From positions 107,288 through 171,287 of the forward strand of contig NZ_LT962670.1 in the NCBI RefSeq assembly GCF_900199545.1: DNA of 64,000 nt, given 5' to 3'. Of the stretch, positions 46,301 to 55,022 are shown in pieces; the stretch's first letter is position 1, and each line of letters opens with the position of its first letter. Under the pieces are notes generated by a model. The model saw nothing but the letters and a program-made list of their open reading frames with translations. It was not told the DNA's origin and did not search any database. Both the position numbers and the translations under genes were made by a program. The stretch comes from Raoultibacter massiliensis. GTDB lineage: Bacteria; Actinomycetota; Coriobacteriia; Coriobacteriales; Eggerthellaceae.

Positions 46301-47872
46301 ATGGCTAAACTTTCAAGAAGGAATTTCTTGCTGGGTGCAGGTGCTGCTGGTGCGGCTTTGGCGATGAGCACGGTTGGAGGCGTGGCGTTTGCCGCCGACA
46401 AGAAGCCTGAAGAAGGGGATTGGGCGAACCAGGTAACCGAAGAGATCTCGTGCGATATCCTGGTTATCGGCGGAGGCCTTTCGGGCGTATGCGCTGCCGT
46501 GCAGGCGGGCGAGAACGGCGATAACGTTCTCTTGATCGAAGGCCAGCCCGCGCTGGGCGGCAACGGAACGGGCGTGGAGTGCACGAACGCCTACGGTCTG
46601 CATCCCAATTCGGCGGATGTGACGCTTGGCGAAATGGTTGCTTTCGAGGTTAAATCTCAGGCGTACACCATCAACCCGCTGCTGGTTCACGATATGGTGG
46701 GCCATGCCGCCGATAACGTGCAGTGGCTCATTGACAACGGGGTGGAGTACGAGGCTATCGAAGATCTCGATCCGGCATATCTCGAAATGTACAAGGCGGG
46801 GCGCTATCGCGCAGAATACAGCTTCGATTTCGTATACAAAGGCGGCGCCGCAGGTGTGGGCTATTTCCCGGCCATGAAGGCGAAGCTGCAGGAGTACGGC
46901 GTGAACTTGCGCCTGGGAACGCGCGGTCGCGATCTCGTCCTCGATGATTCGGGCAACGTGGTCGGTGCATACGCAACCGATTCCTACGGCGATACGATCA
47001 AGATCAACGCGAAGGCGATCATCATTGCGACCGGCGGTTTCGGTGAAGATGCCGAACGGATGGGCAAGCAGGGCGTCGATCTCACGGACATCCGCATCAT
47101 CGGTACGCCGGGGCACTATGGAGACGGCGTTACCATGGCGATCAACGCGGGCGGCATCGAGCATGGGGCTCCTGCGTTCGGCTGCACGAACATCATCGGC
47201 TCGGCTGGACCCTGGGGGCCGATTTGGGACAAGCTGTGCTGGGGCGGGCCGAGTTTGTGGGTGGACATCCATGGCGAGCGCTTCTCCGACGAGGCGTGCT
47301 CGGCTTATACGCACAACATGGAACTTCAGAACGTTCCCGTGCGCTTGAACGGCGGCACGTGCTGGACCATCATGGACTCGAAGATTCTCGAAACGATGCT
47401 CGACGGCGACGAAGAGGCGGCTCAGCTGTGGGACGAGATGATCGAGAAGGGCGACGATGCGTACAAGGCCGACACCATCGAAGAACTCGTGGACATCATG
47501 GGCGTCGACAAGGACCTTTTCCTCGAGAACGTGAAGACTTACAACGATCATGCGGCGAAGGGCCTCGATGCCGACTACGGTAAGGATCCCCAGTACCTGA
47601 TGGAGATTTCGACGCCTCCGTTCTACTGCGGTCTCATCCGCGGTGCGCTTGAGGGGCTGTACTCCGGCGGAGTCAAGACCGATCGTCAGTTCCGCGTGAA
47701 GAAGCCGGGACGCGATCAGGCATTCGAAAACCTATTTGCGGTCGGCGCCGACGGCGGCATGCTGTACAACCACGTGTACGGCCTCGACATCAACGGCTCG
47801 ATGAGCTGCCACGGCATCAACAGCGCACGCACCGCTGCGAACACGGCTCACGAATACCTGAGCGGTAAGTAG
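46301..47872 (+). CDS. Tat-exported FAD flavoprotein with atypical C-terminal motif
   Basis: 523 residues from the ATG at 46301, with AAAGAGGGAATACA before it. The twin-arginine signal is LSRRNFLLGAGAAGAALAM, ending near AFA-AD. The FAD Rossmann motif is VIGGGLSGVCAAV. The flavin-domain pattern continues (IIIATGGFGEDAERM; GHYGDGVTMAINAGG; LFAVGADGGMLY). Canonical fumarate reductases end in HGANRLGG; here the equivalent stretch is NHVYGLDINGSMSCHGINSAR, so the substrate site differs and fumarate is unlikely. It forms a set with the upstream lipoprotein and membrane LuxR. Confidence 0.85.
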   Translation: MAKLSRRNFLLGAGAAGAALAMSTVGGVAFAADKKPEEGDWANQVTEEISCDILVIGGGLSGVCAAVQAGENGDNVLLIEGQPALGGNGTGVECTNAYGLHPNSADVTLGEMVAFEVKSQAYTINPLLVHDMVGHAADNVQWLIDNGVEYEAIEDLDPAYLEMYKAGRYRAEYSFDFVYKGGAAGVGYFPAMKAKLQEYGVNLRLGTRGRDLVLDDSGNVVGAYATDSYGDTIKINAKAIIIATGGFGEDAERMGKQGVDLTDIRIIGTPGHYGDGVTMAINAGGIEHGAPAFGCTNIIGSAGPWGPIWDKLCWGGPSLWVDIHGERFSDEACSAYTHNMELQNVPVRLNGGTCWTIMDSKILETMLDGDEEAAQLWDEMIEKGDDAYKADTIEELVDIMGVDKDLFLENVKTYNDHAAKGLDADYGKDPQYLMEISTPPFYCGLIRGALEGLYSGGVKTDRQFRVKKPGRDQAFENLFAVGADGGMLYNHVYGLDINGSMSCHGINSARTAANTAHEYLSGK

Positions 47873-47913
47873 GAAGGCGAACCGGAAAGGCAACGATCTG
47901 CTGCCCGAACAAG

Positions 47914-47944
47914 CGCGCTCCCGAACCGGATGTTCGGGAGCGCG
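47914..47944 (+). terminator. Terminator after the second flavoprotein gene
   Basis: Perfect 13-bp stem (47914-47926 with 47932-47944) around a 5-nt loop, 41 bp after the stop codon. Confidence 0.75.
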
Positions 47945-48156
47945 TGCGTTTACCCGGGAACGCGCGAGGCGTCACAAGGCGATGCTGCGTCCGCGCGGGC
48001 CGCTGTTGCGGGGCGGCCATGGTCTTTCTTGCTACGCGCCGTAGATCGTTTCCGTGCTGGTCGAATCGTCGGCATTCGGTGTCGCATGGATCCTGTCGCA
48101 GCTCCTTTCCATGGGTCGGCTGGCTGTGTCGCAATTCCGGCGACGGAACAAGGCTG

Positions 48157-48323
48157 ATTTGCACGAAAATTGCCAGATTCATACATCTTTGGACTCTCAG
48201 GGGTGGATTCTGCGAAAGCGTGCAAACGCGCAGGGCCTTGAACAGGCATTATCGAAAAAGACGTCGGAAGGCTGTGTTGATGCGACGGCATGGGTGTATG
48301 AATCTGGCAATTTTCGTGCAAAT
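48157..48323. repeat. 29-bp perfect inverted repeat flanking 109 bp
   Basis: 48157-48185 and 48295-48323 are exact reverse complements. The arms are A/T-richer than the surroundings. The element could be a MITE-like insertion, an invertible segment or a long RNA hairpin. No clear target-site duplication flanks it. Confidence 0.8.
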
Positions 48324-48484
48324 GGAGGCTTCCGAGGTGCAGCGGAGTTTACCTGCTATACTATCCAACCGTGCTTGGGCGCTGCAGCGTCGAGCACCCG
48401 CGTTGGCATCGATGGGCCCTGCTCTCGCGGTTTATCAGTTGCCCATAACCCTCGGCATGCGCCGTGAGGAAAAAGGAGAATACC

Positions 48485-49057
48485 GTGAGAAACAAGAAGA
48501 CGTCCTACGTCGCTCAGGCGGGCATGATCGCCGCCGTCTACGCGGCGGCAACTCTCATCACCATGTTCCTGTTGCAGGGGCTTGCCTGGGGGCCGGTCCA
48601 GTTCCGCATTTCCGAAGCGGTTACCGTGCTCGCCGTGCTGACTCCGGCGGCCGTTCCCGGTCTGACCATCGGCTGCGTGGTTGCCAACCTTATCTCGCTC
48701 GCGATAAACGGCACGGGTGCGCTCGGGCTGCTCGATGTAGTGTTCGGAAGCTTGGCAACGTGCCTTGGCGCGCTGTGGTGCTGGAAGTTTCGCAACCGCC
48801 CCAAAATCGCGCTCTTGGGGCCGGTGATCGCCAACGCGCTTATCGTGCCCGCTTATTTGCCGATTCTGCTTCAAGGCATCGGTTGGTATACGATTCCCTT
48901 CACCGATATCAGCCTCGACGGCGCTTACCTTCCCATGTATGTGTTCGGCGTGTTTGCCACGGGCATCGGACAGGCGCTGGTGGTGTATGTGCTGGGGTTG
49001 CCGCTTCTGAAAGCGCTCAAGCGGTTTGCCGTGGCGGACGATCGTCGCGCGTCTTGA
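48485..49057 (+). CDS. queT: QueT-family queuosine-precursor ECF transporter, S component
   Basis: 190 residues from a GTG at 48485, chosen because AAAAGGAG lies six bases upstream; an in-frame ATG at 48464 lacks a site. Five to six hydrophobic helices are present. The family signature is clear: GPVQFRISEAVTVLAVL, then GLTIGCVVANLISL and LGLLDVVFGSLATCLGAL. It should bind preQ1 or a related base and work with the shared ECF energising module, which is not in this window. The role rests on family resemblance. Confidence 0.82.
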   Translation: MRNKKTSYVAQAGMIAAVYAAATLITMFLLQGLAWGPVQFRISEAVTVLAVLTPAAVPGLTIGCVVANLISLAINGTGALGLLDVVFGSLATCLGALWCWKFRNRPKIALLGPVIANALIVPAYLPILLQGIGWYTIPFTDISLDGAYLPMYVFGVFATGIGQALVVYVLGLPLLKALKRFAVADDRRAS

Positions 49058-49150
49058 GGTTGAGGCGGACTGCTGTTTCGATGAATAGCGGCGTTGCGAT
49101 TTGCAAAACGGATACAATATCTGCGTATATCCAACGTTAAAAGGAAGCGA

Positions 49151-50473
49151 ATGAATCCGGTTATCGTCATCCCGACCTATATATCGGCGCGCCGCAGAAA
49201 AGAAGGCGGCAACATCCTTGCCACATACGACCACACGACTCCGCTTACCCAGCAAGGCGAACTGGGCCGTTGCTTGGATTCGTTGCAGAAGGTGCAGGGT
49301 CTCGGGCAGATTGTGATCCTTGTTGTCAGCGAGCCTTCGATTGAAAATCAGGCAGCCGAAAAGGTACAGGCGATAGCCTCTCAGTTCCCGAGCCTCAACA
49401 TCGTCGTCATCGGCGCCCCCGAGCATGCGCTGATCCAGCAGCGCATGGAGCAGCTCGGCCTTGGTCGCCTGAACAAGGAAATCGGGCTTTCCGGTTATGG
49501 TGCGGTTCGCAATCTCGGTTTGGTCGTTGCCAACACGCTCGGCTTCGATGCGGTGGTTTTCGTTGACGATGACGAAATCATCGAGGATGCCGGCTTTCTT
49601 CAAAAGGCGATGTACGGCATCGGGAAGCTTACGAAGAAGGGCATTCCGATCCTTGCCAAGACGGGCTTTTACTTCAATTCGGAGGGCAACTACCTCTCGA
49701 AGAGCATGGATAAGTGGTACAACCACTTCTGGCAGCAGGGCAAGGCGTTCAACAAATGGATCTCGAAAGCCATGCAGGGGCCTCGTTTGTCCCGTTCGAA
49801 CCATGTGTGCGGGGGGTGCCTGACACTTCATAAAGAAGCGTTCAAGCGCGTGAGCTTCGATCCGTGGATTCCGCGCGGGGAAGACCTCGACTACCTGCTC
49901 GGCCTGCGTATGTACGGTTCCGACATCTGGTTTGACAACCAGTGGAGCCTTCTGCATTTGCCTCCCGAGACCCCGAGCGAGGGAACGCGGTTCAGGCAGG
50001 ACATCTTCCGTTGGCTCTACGAGTATCGCAAGATGGAATACAGTCGCACTCAGATCGATCTCATGCAGGTGAAGCCATCTTCGCTCGAGCCGTATCCCGG
50101 ACCTTTCTTGGAGCCTGGCATTCGCAACCGCATCCGCACGACGGCGTTTTTGCGCAGCTTGGCGCGCCCCGACAAGAAGGCGTACCGCAAGGCGGCGAAA
50201 GCGGCCACGGGTGAGGCCATGACGTACGCGCAGCGCAACTGTTCGAAGTACTTCGAGTTCCAATTCGTGTGGCCCGAACTCATGGCACGTGTCGAGAACG
50301 ACAAGATACTGCGAACGGCCTTGCTGCAATCGGCGGCCAACCGCCAGGCGAGCGGCGCCGCGCAAGCGGGGCAGCAGCCCTCTCGCCAGGCGAGCGTTCC
50401 GCCGGCAAACGTTGCGGCGGCTGGCATCGATCCCGGATCCACGACGGAGATCCGCCTCAACATCGCCGACTAG
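49151..50473 (+). CDS. Glycosyltransferase-like protein (GT-A fold)
   Basis: 440 residues from the ATG at 49151, after AAAAGGAAGCGA. It begins NPVIVIPTYISARRRKEGG, and has a DDD metal-binding motif (AVVFVDDDEIIED, about residue 140) as in family 2 transferases. NHVCGGCLTLHKEAF and RGEDLDYLLGLRMYG fit the acceptor side of such enzymes. There is no membrane segment. The C-terminus is a Gln/Ala/Pro-rich tail. The sugar and acceptor are unknown and no polysaccharide cluster surrounds it. Confidence 0.7.
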   Translation: MNPVIVIPTYISARRRKEGGNILATYDHTTPLTQQGELGRCLDSLQKVQGLGQIVILVVSEPSIENQAAEKVQAIASQFPSLNIVVIGAPEHALIQQRMEQLGLGRLNKEIGLSGYGAVRNLGLVVANTLGFDAVVFVDDDEIIEDAGFLQKAMYGIGKLTKKGIPILAKTGFYFNSEGNYLSKSMDKWYNHFWQQGKAFNKWISKAMQGPRLSRSNHVCGGCLTLHKEAFKRVSFDPWIPRGEDLDYLLGLRMYGSDIWFDNQWSLLHLPPETPSEGTRFRQDIFRWLYEYRKMEYSRTQIDLMQVKPSSLEPYPGPFLEPGIRNRIRTTAFLRSLARPDKKAYRKAAKAATGEAMTYAQRNCSKYFEFQFVWPELMARVENDKILRTALLQSAANRQASGAAQAGQQPSRQASVPPANVAAAGIDPGSTTEIRLNIAD

Positions 50474-50563
50474 CACCGAAAGGGCAACGATCCCGTGACG
50501 GTGGGCGAAGCGCAAATGCGCCAGTGGCACAATCGAAGATGCGCCGCATGCTCTGAACCGCAG

Positions 50564-50587
50564 GGGCTGTAGCGGCGCAGCCCTTTT
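50564..50587 (+). terminator. Rho-independent terminator
   Basis: Stem gggctg/cagccc (50564-50569 with 50578-50583), 8-nt loop, then TTTT. It ends the glycosyltransferase transcript. Confidence 0.75.
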
Positions 50588-50630
50588 GAGATAAGATCAC
50601 CATGCAGCTGTTGAAAGAAGCGATTACTCG

Positions 50631-51464
50631 ATGGACATTTTCGTAGCGTACATTGCGCCAGTGCTCGTTGGCATCGGCATCGGAATATTGTCGGGCATGC
50701 TCGGCATCGGCGGCGGCACCGTCATGGTGCCGATATTTCGTCTAGCCTTCGACATGAGCGCCATCATGTCCACCGCAACTTCGCTGTTCACCATCATTCC
50801 TACGTCTATCTCGGGGGCGGTTTCGCATATTCGCGCGAAGACGTGCATCGTCTCGCTCGGCGTTGCGGCGGGCATCGGCGGCGCGTGCACATCGCCTTTG
50901 GGCGTATGGCTCGCGACGGTTTCTCCCCCTTGGCTGATCATGGCAGCTGCTGCGATCATCATCGGCTATTCGGCCATCAGCATGCTGCGCAAAGCGCTTA
51001 AGATGAAGCCTGCCAAGGCTCCAGTGGTTTCGGATGAGGCCGAGGCCGTTCAAGTGGAGGCGGCGGGTGCCGTCGACGGCAAGCTGACTCGCAAACAGCT
51101 TCTGATCGGAGCCGGGATCGGCCTGGGTGCAGGGCTGGCCTCGGGATACGTCGGCGTAGGCGGCGGATTTATCATGGTTCCCCTCATGCTTTCGCTCATC
51201 GGCATCTCTATGAAAAAGGCCTCGGGCACCTCGCTCATCGCGGTAATGATCCTTGCGATTCCCGGTGTCATCGAGCAGGGAATACTCGGCAATATCAATT
51301 ATACGGCAGGCATCATGGTGGCAATCGGCTCCATTCCCGGCGCGGTTATCGGAGCGCGCCTTGTCCGCAAGGTGCCAGAGCGTATACTGAGATTCATCTT
51401 CGGCGGCTTCCTCATCGTTGCGGCGATCATGCTCGTTTTGAACGAGACGGGCATCATTGCGTAG
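50631..51464 (+). CDS. TauE/SafE-family (TSUP) membrane exporter
   Basis: 277 residues with about eight hydrophobic helices in two halves. Each half opens with the family's glycine-rich pattern: GIGIGILSGMLGIGGGTVMVP in the first and GLGAGLASGYVGVGGGFIMVP in the second. A charged cytoplasmic loop separates them. Members move sulfite, sulfoacetate or other organic anions out of, or sulfur compounds into, the cell. The next gene, a sensor kinase, starts 46 bp downstream. Confidence 0.87.
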   Translation: MDIFVAYIAPVLVGIGIGILSGMLGIGGGTVMVPIFRLAFDMSAIMSTATSLFTIIPTSISGAVSHIRAKTCIVSLGVAAGIGGACTSPLGVWLATVSPPWLIMAAAAIIIGYSAISMLRKALKMKPAKAPVVSDEAEAVQVEAAGAVDGKLTRKQLLIGAGIGLGAGLASGYVGVGGGFIMVPLMLSLIGISMKKASGTSLIAVMILAIPGVIEQGILGNINYTAGIMVAIGSIPGAVIGARLVRKVPERILRFIFGGFLIVAAIMLVLNETGIIA

Positions 51465-51510
51465 TCGACTCAGGGCGCGGCCGACAAGCACGGTATTGGA
51501 GGACGCCCCT

Positions 51511-52854
51511 ATGGCCCAGAATAAGAAATCCGGAAAAAACCGGCAATCATCGACGTTGCCCCGTTTCTTCACGCTTGAGATGCTCATGTTCACTTTCGTG
51601 GTGCTTTCGGGCTTCGCCTTGCTCTGGTCGATCGCCATGCCTATCAAGAACATCGGCATCATGGTGGGCGCGGGCATCGTGTTCACGTTTTCGCTCGTGG
51701 TGGTCATCCGGCTGCTCATGGATCCCGACAACGTGCGGGCTCGGCAGTCCGATGCGATGCTGAAGCTTGCAAGCCAGACGCTTGCCTGCATGAAGGAAGG
51801 CCTGAACAAATCGTCGGCGCAGAAGGTATGCCGGCTGCTGCTTCCTTCGACGGCGGCGATTGCGGTTGCCATAACCGATAAAGACCAGATCCTCGGCTAC
51901 GCAGGCAGCGAGGAGGAGCGTAATCCCACGGGCAGCGAGGTTCGCACCCATGCAACCCATGCGACGCTTGAAGACGGAAAAATGCGCATCCTCTTGACCG
52001 CTGAAGACATCGGGTTCCCCACGGAGACGAGCATCAAGGCCGCCATCATCGTGCCGCTTGCCATGGGCGGGCATGTTGAGGGAACGCTCAAGTTCTACTA
52101 CCGCCGCCCGCATCACATCAGCGAAACCCAGAAATCCATCGCCGAGGGCTTCGGCAAGCTGCTTTCGACTCAGATGGCGGCAGCCGCGCTCGAACAGCAG
52201 ACGAAACTTGCAACGAGCATGGAGCTCAAGGCGCTGCAAAGCCAGATCAACCCGCACTTTCTGTTCAATACCATCAACACGATCGCGTCGCTCATCCGAA
52301 CAAACCCCGAAAAAGCGCGCATTCTGCTTCGGGAATTCGCCGTGTTCTATCGCCGAACGCTCGAGGATTCGGCCGAGTTGATTTTGTTTGCGCGCGAACT
52401 CGAGCAAACCCTGCGCTACTTCTCGTTCGAGGTGGCCCGCTTCGGCGAAGACCGTGTTTCGATCGATGTCGACGTGGAGCCGGAAGTCGAGGACATGATG
52501 GTTCCCCCGTTCTTGATCCAGCCGCTTGTTGAAAACGCCGTACGCCATGCCATGCCGTCCGAGGGCATGCTCGAAATAGAGGTGACCGGCACGCGCGAAG
52601 GCGACGATGTGCTTGTGTGCGTGAAGGACAACGGCGTCGGTATGACCGAAGAGGCTCGTCAAAACATCCTCCATCCCCATTCCTCGAAGGGGCTCGGCAT
52701 TGCGGTGAAGAACGTGAACGACAGGATTCGCGGGCATTTCGGTCCGGGGACGCATATGGAAATCGAAAGCGAGCTTGGCAGGGGAACCGTTGTGACGCTT
52801 GTTCTGAAGAACGGCGCGATCCGCGATTTCCCGTCGCTTGGGGATAGCCAATAG
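51511..52854 (+). CDS. LytS-type sensor histidine kinase
   Basis: 447 residues from the ATG at 51511, with GGAGGACGCCCCT before it. Two hydrophobic helices (EMLMFTFVVLSGFALLWSI, GIMVGAGIVFTFSLVVVI) replace the usual five or six of LytS. A GAF-like region (about 85-225) follows. The His_kinase box is LQSQINPHFLFNTINTIAS (His about 249). The ATPase has PPFLIQPLVENAVRHAM and VKDNGVGMTEEAR with GLGIAVKNVNDRI. Its partner should be the LytTR regulator at 54084; an acetamidase gene lies between them. Confidence 0.87.
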   Translation: MAQNKKSGKNRQSSTLPRFFTLEMLMFTFVVLSGFALLWSIAMPIKNIGIMVGAGIVFTFSLVVVIRLLMDPDNVRARQSDAMLKLASQTLACMKEGLNKSSAQKVCRLLLPSTAAIAVAITDKDQILGYAGSEEERNPTGSEVRTHATHATLEDGKMRILLTAEDIGFPTETSIKAAIIVPLAMGGHVEGTLKFYYRRPHHISETQKSIAEGFGKLLSTQMAAAALEQQTKLATSMELKALQSQINPHFLFNTINTIASLIRTNPEKARILLREFAVFYRRTLEDSAELILFARELEQTLRYFSFEVARFGEDRVSIDVDVEPEVEDMMVPPFLIQPLVENAVRHAMPSEGMLEIEVTGTREGDDVLVCVKDNGVGMTEEARQNILHPHSSKGLGIAVKNVNDRIRGHFGPGTHMEIESELGRGTVVTLVLKNGAIRDFPSLGDSQ

Positions 52855-52887
52855 CGACGGCGGAAAGGCTGCGGGCGCTTCCGATCA

Positions 52888-52930
52888 GCCTGAAATCGAA
52901 TCGGAAGGGCGCGCCCTTTGCGTTTCAGGC
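52888..52930. other. Nested palindrome after the LytS-type gene
   Basis: gcctgaaa (52888-52895) pairs with tttcaggc (52923-52930), and a 14-bp palindrome aagggcgcgccctt lies inside (52905-52918). Probably a terminator without a T-run. Confidence 0.5.
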
Positions 52931-53052
52931 TGCCGGCAAACCCTGCATGCGGGACACGCCAGTGACTTGCCCCGTTCGGAGCGCTATTCTGATCATGCGC
53001 GGCTTGCGCCGCCTGCTGCGTAAGTGTATGTCGAAACGGAAGGACGCTGATC

Positions 53053-53949
53053 ATGAGAGAGTTGAGCGACGAAAAAACGCTGTTCGCCTTTGCGCGGGAT
53101 TTGGAGCCGGCTATGACGGTCGAGTCGGGTGAGACCGTGCGCATTCGCACGAAGGATTGCTTCGGCAATCAGATTCGCGCGGCGGAGGACGTGCTCGACG
53201 AGATCGATTGGGATGCGATCAACCCTGCGACGGGCCCGATTTATGTACAGGGCGCCCAGCCGGGCGGCGCTCTTAAGGTTGAAATCCTCGATATCGAACT
53301 CGACGGGCAAACCGTTTCGTGCACGGGCAAGGACGAAGGCGTGTGCGGCGACATGTTCGAGGCGTGGAGCACTCACCTGTGCGCCATCGAGGGCGGGAAG
53401 CTCATCTGGAACGACAATCTTTCGATTCCGCTCAACCCCATGATCGGCGTGATCGGCGTGGCTCCTGCGGGCGAGCCGGTGAACTGCGGAACGCCCGGTT
53501 CTCACGGCGGCAACATGGACAACACCGCCATCACAACGGGTGCGAAGCTTTACTTCCCCGTGGCGGCCGAGGGCGCGCTGTTCGGATGCGGCGATATGCA
53601 CGCGACGATGGGCGACGGCGAAGTGAGCGTTTCGGGTGCCGAGGTTGCGGGGTGGGCGACCGTGCGGCTTACGGCTCTGCCCGAGATGCAGGTGAAAAAT
53701 CCGCTCATCGAAAACGAGACCCAAATAGGCGTGATCGCTTCGGCTGAAACGCTCGACGAGGCCGCATCGATCGCCGTGCACGATATGGTCGAGCTGGTAA
53801 GCGCCAAGACGGGCGCGGCAAAAGACGAGCTCGTCATGCTCTTCTCGCTTGTGGCCGATGTGAAGGTGTGCCAGATGGTCGACCCCGAAAAGACAGTGCG
53901 CTTCATGGTGCCGAAGTACGCGCTTGAGACGTATGGGTTTGCGCTGTAG
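53053..53949 (+). CDS. Acetamidase/formamidase family protein
   Basis: 298 residues, the usual length of the short bacterial members. The family pattern is strong: GPIYVQGAQPGGALKVEILDIE, CGTPGSHGGNMDNTAI and LFGCGDMHATMGDGEVSVSGAEVA. The His and Asp in these segments are the expected zinc and catalytic residues. It should release ammonia from a short amide in the cytoplasm. It is placed between a LytS kinase gene and a LytTR regulator gene. Confidence 0.88.
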   Translation: MRELSDEKTLFAFARDLEPAMTVESGETVRIRTKDCFGNQIRAAEDVLDEIDWDAINPATGPIYVQGAQPGGALKVEILDIELDGQTVSCTGKDEGVCGDMFEAWSTHLCAIEGGKLIWNDNLSIPLNPMIGVIGVAPAGEPVNCGTPGSHGGNMDNTAITTGAKLYFPVAAEGALFGCGDMHATMGDGEVSVSGAEVAGWATVRLTALPEMQVKNPLIENETQIGVIASAETLDEAASIAVHDMVELVSAKTGAAKDELVMLFSLVADVKVCQMVDPEKTVRFMVPKYALETYGFAL

Positions 53950-54035
53950 GAAAGTGATCTGCAGCGCCTTTGACGCTACTTGCCGACGCTTTTCTTCAAT
54001 GTATGCGATTCTCAAAAGATGGGACGATCTTGCTC

Positions 54036-54041
54036 TATAAT
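54036..54041 (+). promoter_or_regulatory. -10 element of the LytTR regulator gene
   Basis: Perfect TATAAT 42 bp before the start codon. The -35 is weak. It suggests that the regulator has its own promoter. Confidence 0.5.
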
Positions 54042-54083
54042 GGGGCTTGTTACATCAGCCTTAGCGCACGAGTTGGAGGCACC

Positions 54084-54797
54084 ATGCTAAAAGCAATGAT
54101 CGTAGACGACGAAGCGCCCGCGCGGTCAGAACTCAAGTACCTGCTGGACGAACTCGGACAGACCGAAGTGGTCGCCGAGGCTGCCAGCGTGCGCGAGGCC
54201 ATCGAAAAGCTCAAAGAATATCCGTGCGATGTTATGTTTCTCGATGTGAACATGCCCGAGGCAACAGGCCTTCAGCTGGCCGAAGCCCTGCAGCACTTGA
54301 AGTTCCCGCCCGCCGTCGTGTTCGTAACGGCATACAGCGAGTTCGCACTCGATGCATTCAAGGTGAATGCGATCGACTATCTGGTGAAGCCCGTTGAAAC
54401 GGAGCGTCTGTCGCAGGCTATCGCCCGTGTGCGCGAGCACGTTTCGCTTCATATGAAGGCGCAGCGTTCCGAGCGCATTCCGGTTGAAAAGGGCGGTAAG
54501 AAAATCCTCATCGGCATCGACAAGATCCGGTTCGTCATGGCGCGCGACGATTACGCGTATCTGCAAACCGATACCGATCGCTATTTTTCGACGGTCAGCT
54601 TGGCTCAGCTCGAGAAGCGTTTGGACGGCCACGGGTTCTTCCGCGTGCATCGCGGCTATCTCGTGAACCTTTCGCTTGTCGAAGAGATCGAATCGGTCTC
54701 AGGCGGAACGCTTCTGCTGACGCTCGACGGCACCGACGAGAAGATCCCCGTATCGCGCCGTCGCGTTTCGGCGCTGAAGAAGGCGCTGGGGCTGTAA
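54084..54797 (+). CDS. LytTR-family response regulator
   Basis: 237 residues from the ATG at 54084, with GTTGGAGGCACC before it. The receiver domain (LKAMIVDDEAPARSELKYLL, phospho-Asp in MFLDVNMPEATG at about 54, Lys in DYLVKPVE) is followed by a LytTR DNA-binding domain (KILIGIDKIRFVMARDDYAY, RFHRVHRG-like FFRVHRGYLVNLS, VSRRRVSALKKALG). It is the cognate partner of the LytS-type kinase at 51511. Targets may include the neighbouring TSUP exporter and amidase genes. Confidence 0.9.
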   Translation: MLKAMIVDDEAPARSELKYLLDELGQTEVVAEAASVREAIEKLKEYPCDVMFLDVNMPEATGLQLAEALQHLKFPPAVVFVTAYSEFALDAFKVNAIDYLVKPVETERLSQAIARVREHVSLHMKAQRSERIPVEKGGKKILIGIDKIRFVMARDDYAYLQTDTDRYFSTVSLAQLEKRLDGHGFFRVHRGYLVNLSLVEEIESVSGGTLLLTLDGTDEKIPVSRRRVSALKKALGL

Positions 54798-55022
54798 TAC
54801 CAGGTTAATCAGCAAGGGGGCCGCAACACGCGGCTCTCTTCTCGCATTTTGGGCCAGCGCAAAGGCGTTGATGCTGGTCGTTGGGCTTGCCCTTTCGCTT
54901 TGCTGATTCGGCTTTCTTCGGCCTCCCGCAAAGAAGCAGGCGGCGTGCAAACCGTCGGAAGCTGTTCGTTCGAATCAGCTCGTCTTGAATCGGGGCTTCG
55001 CGCCTAGCCTTTTCGGGGTGGG

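Larger units (their letters stand above)
47873..48484. other. Long intergenic region before the QueT-type gene
   Basis: 612 bp. It holds a terminator (47914-47944), a perfect 29-bp inverted repeat (48157-48323), a -10-like TATACT (48357-48362) and a leader of about 115 nt. The stretch 47945-48156 shows nothing I can name. Reading frames across it are judged spurious. Confidence 0.65.

Noticed and set aside
48054-48467. 137-codon frame across the 29-bp inverted repeat
   Set aside because: It is built from the repeat arms, lacks a ribosome site and runs through the queT promoter.
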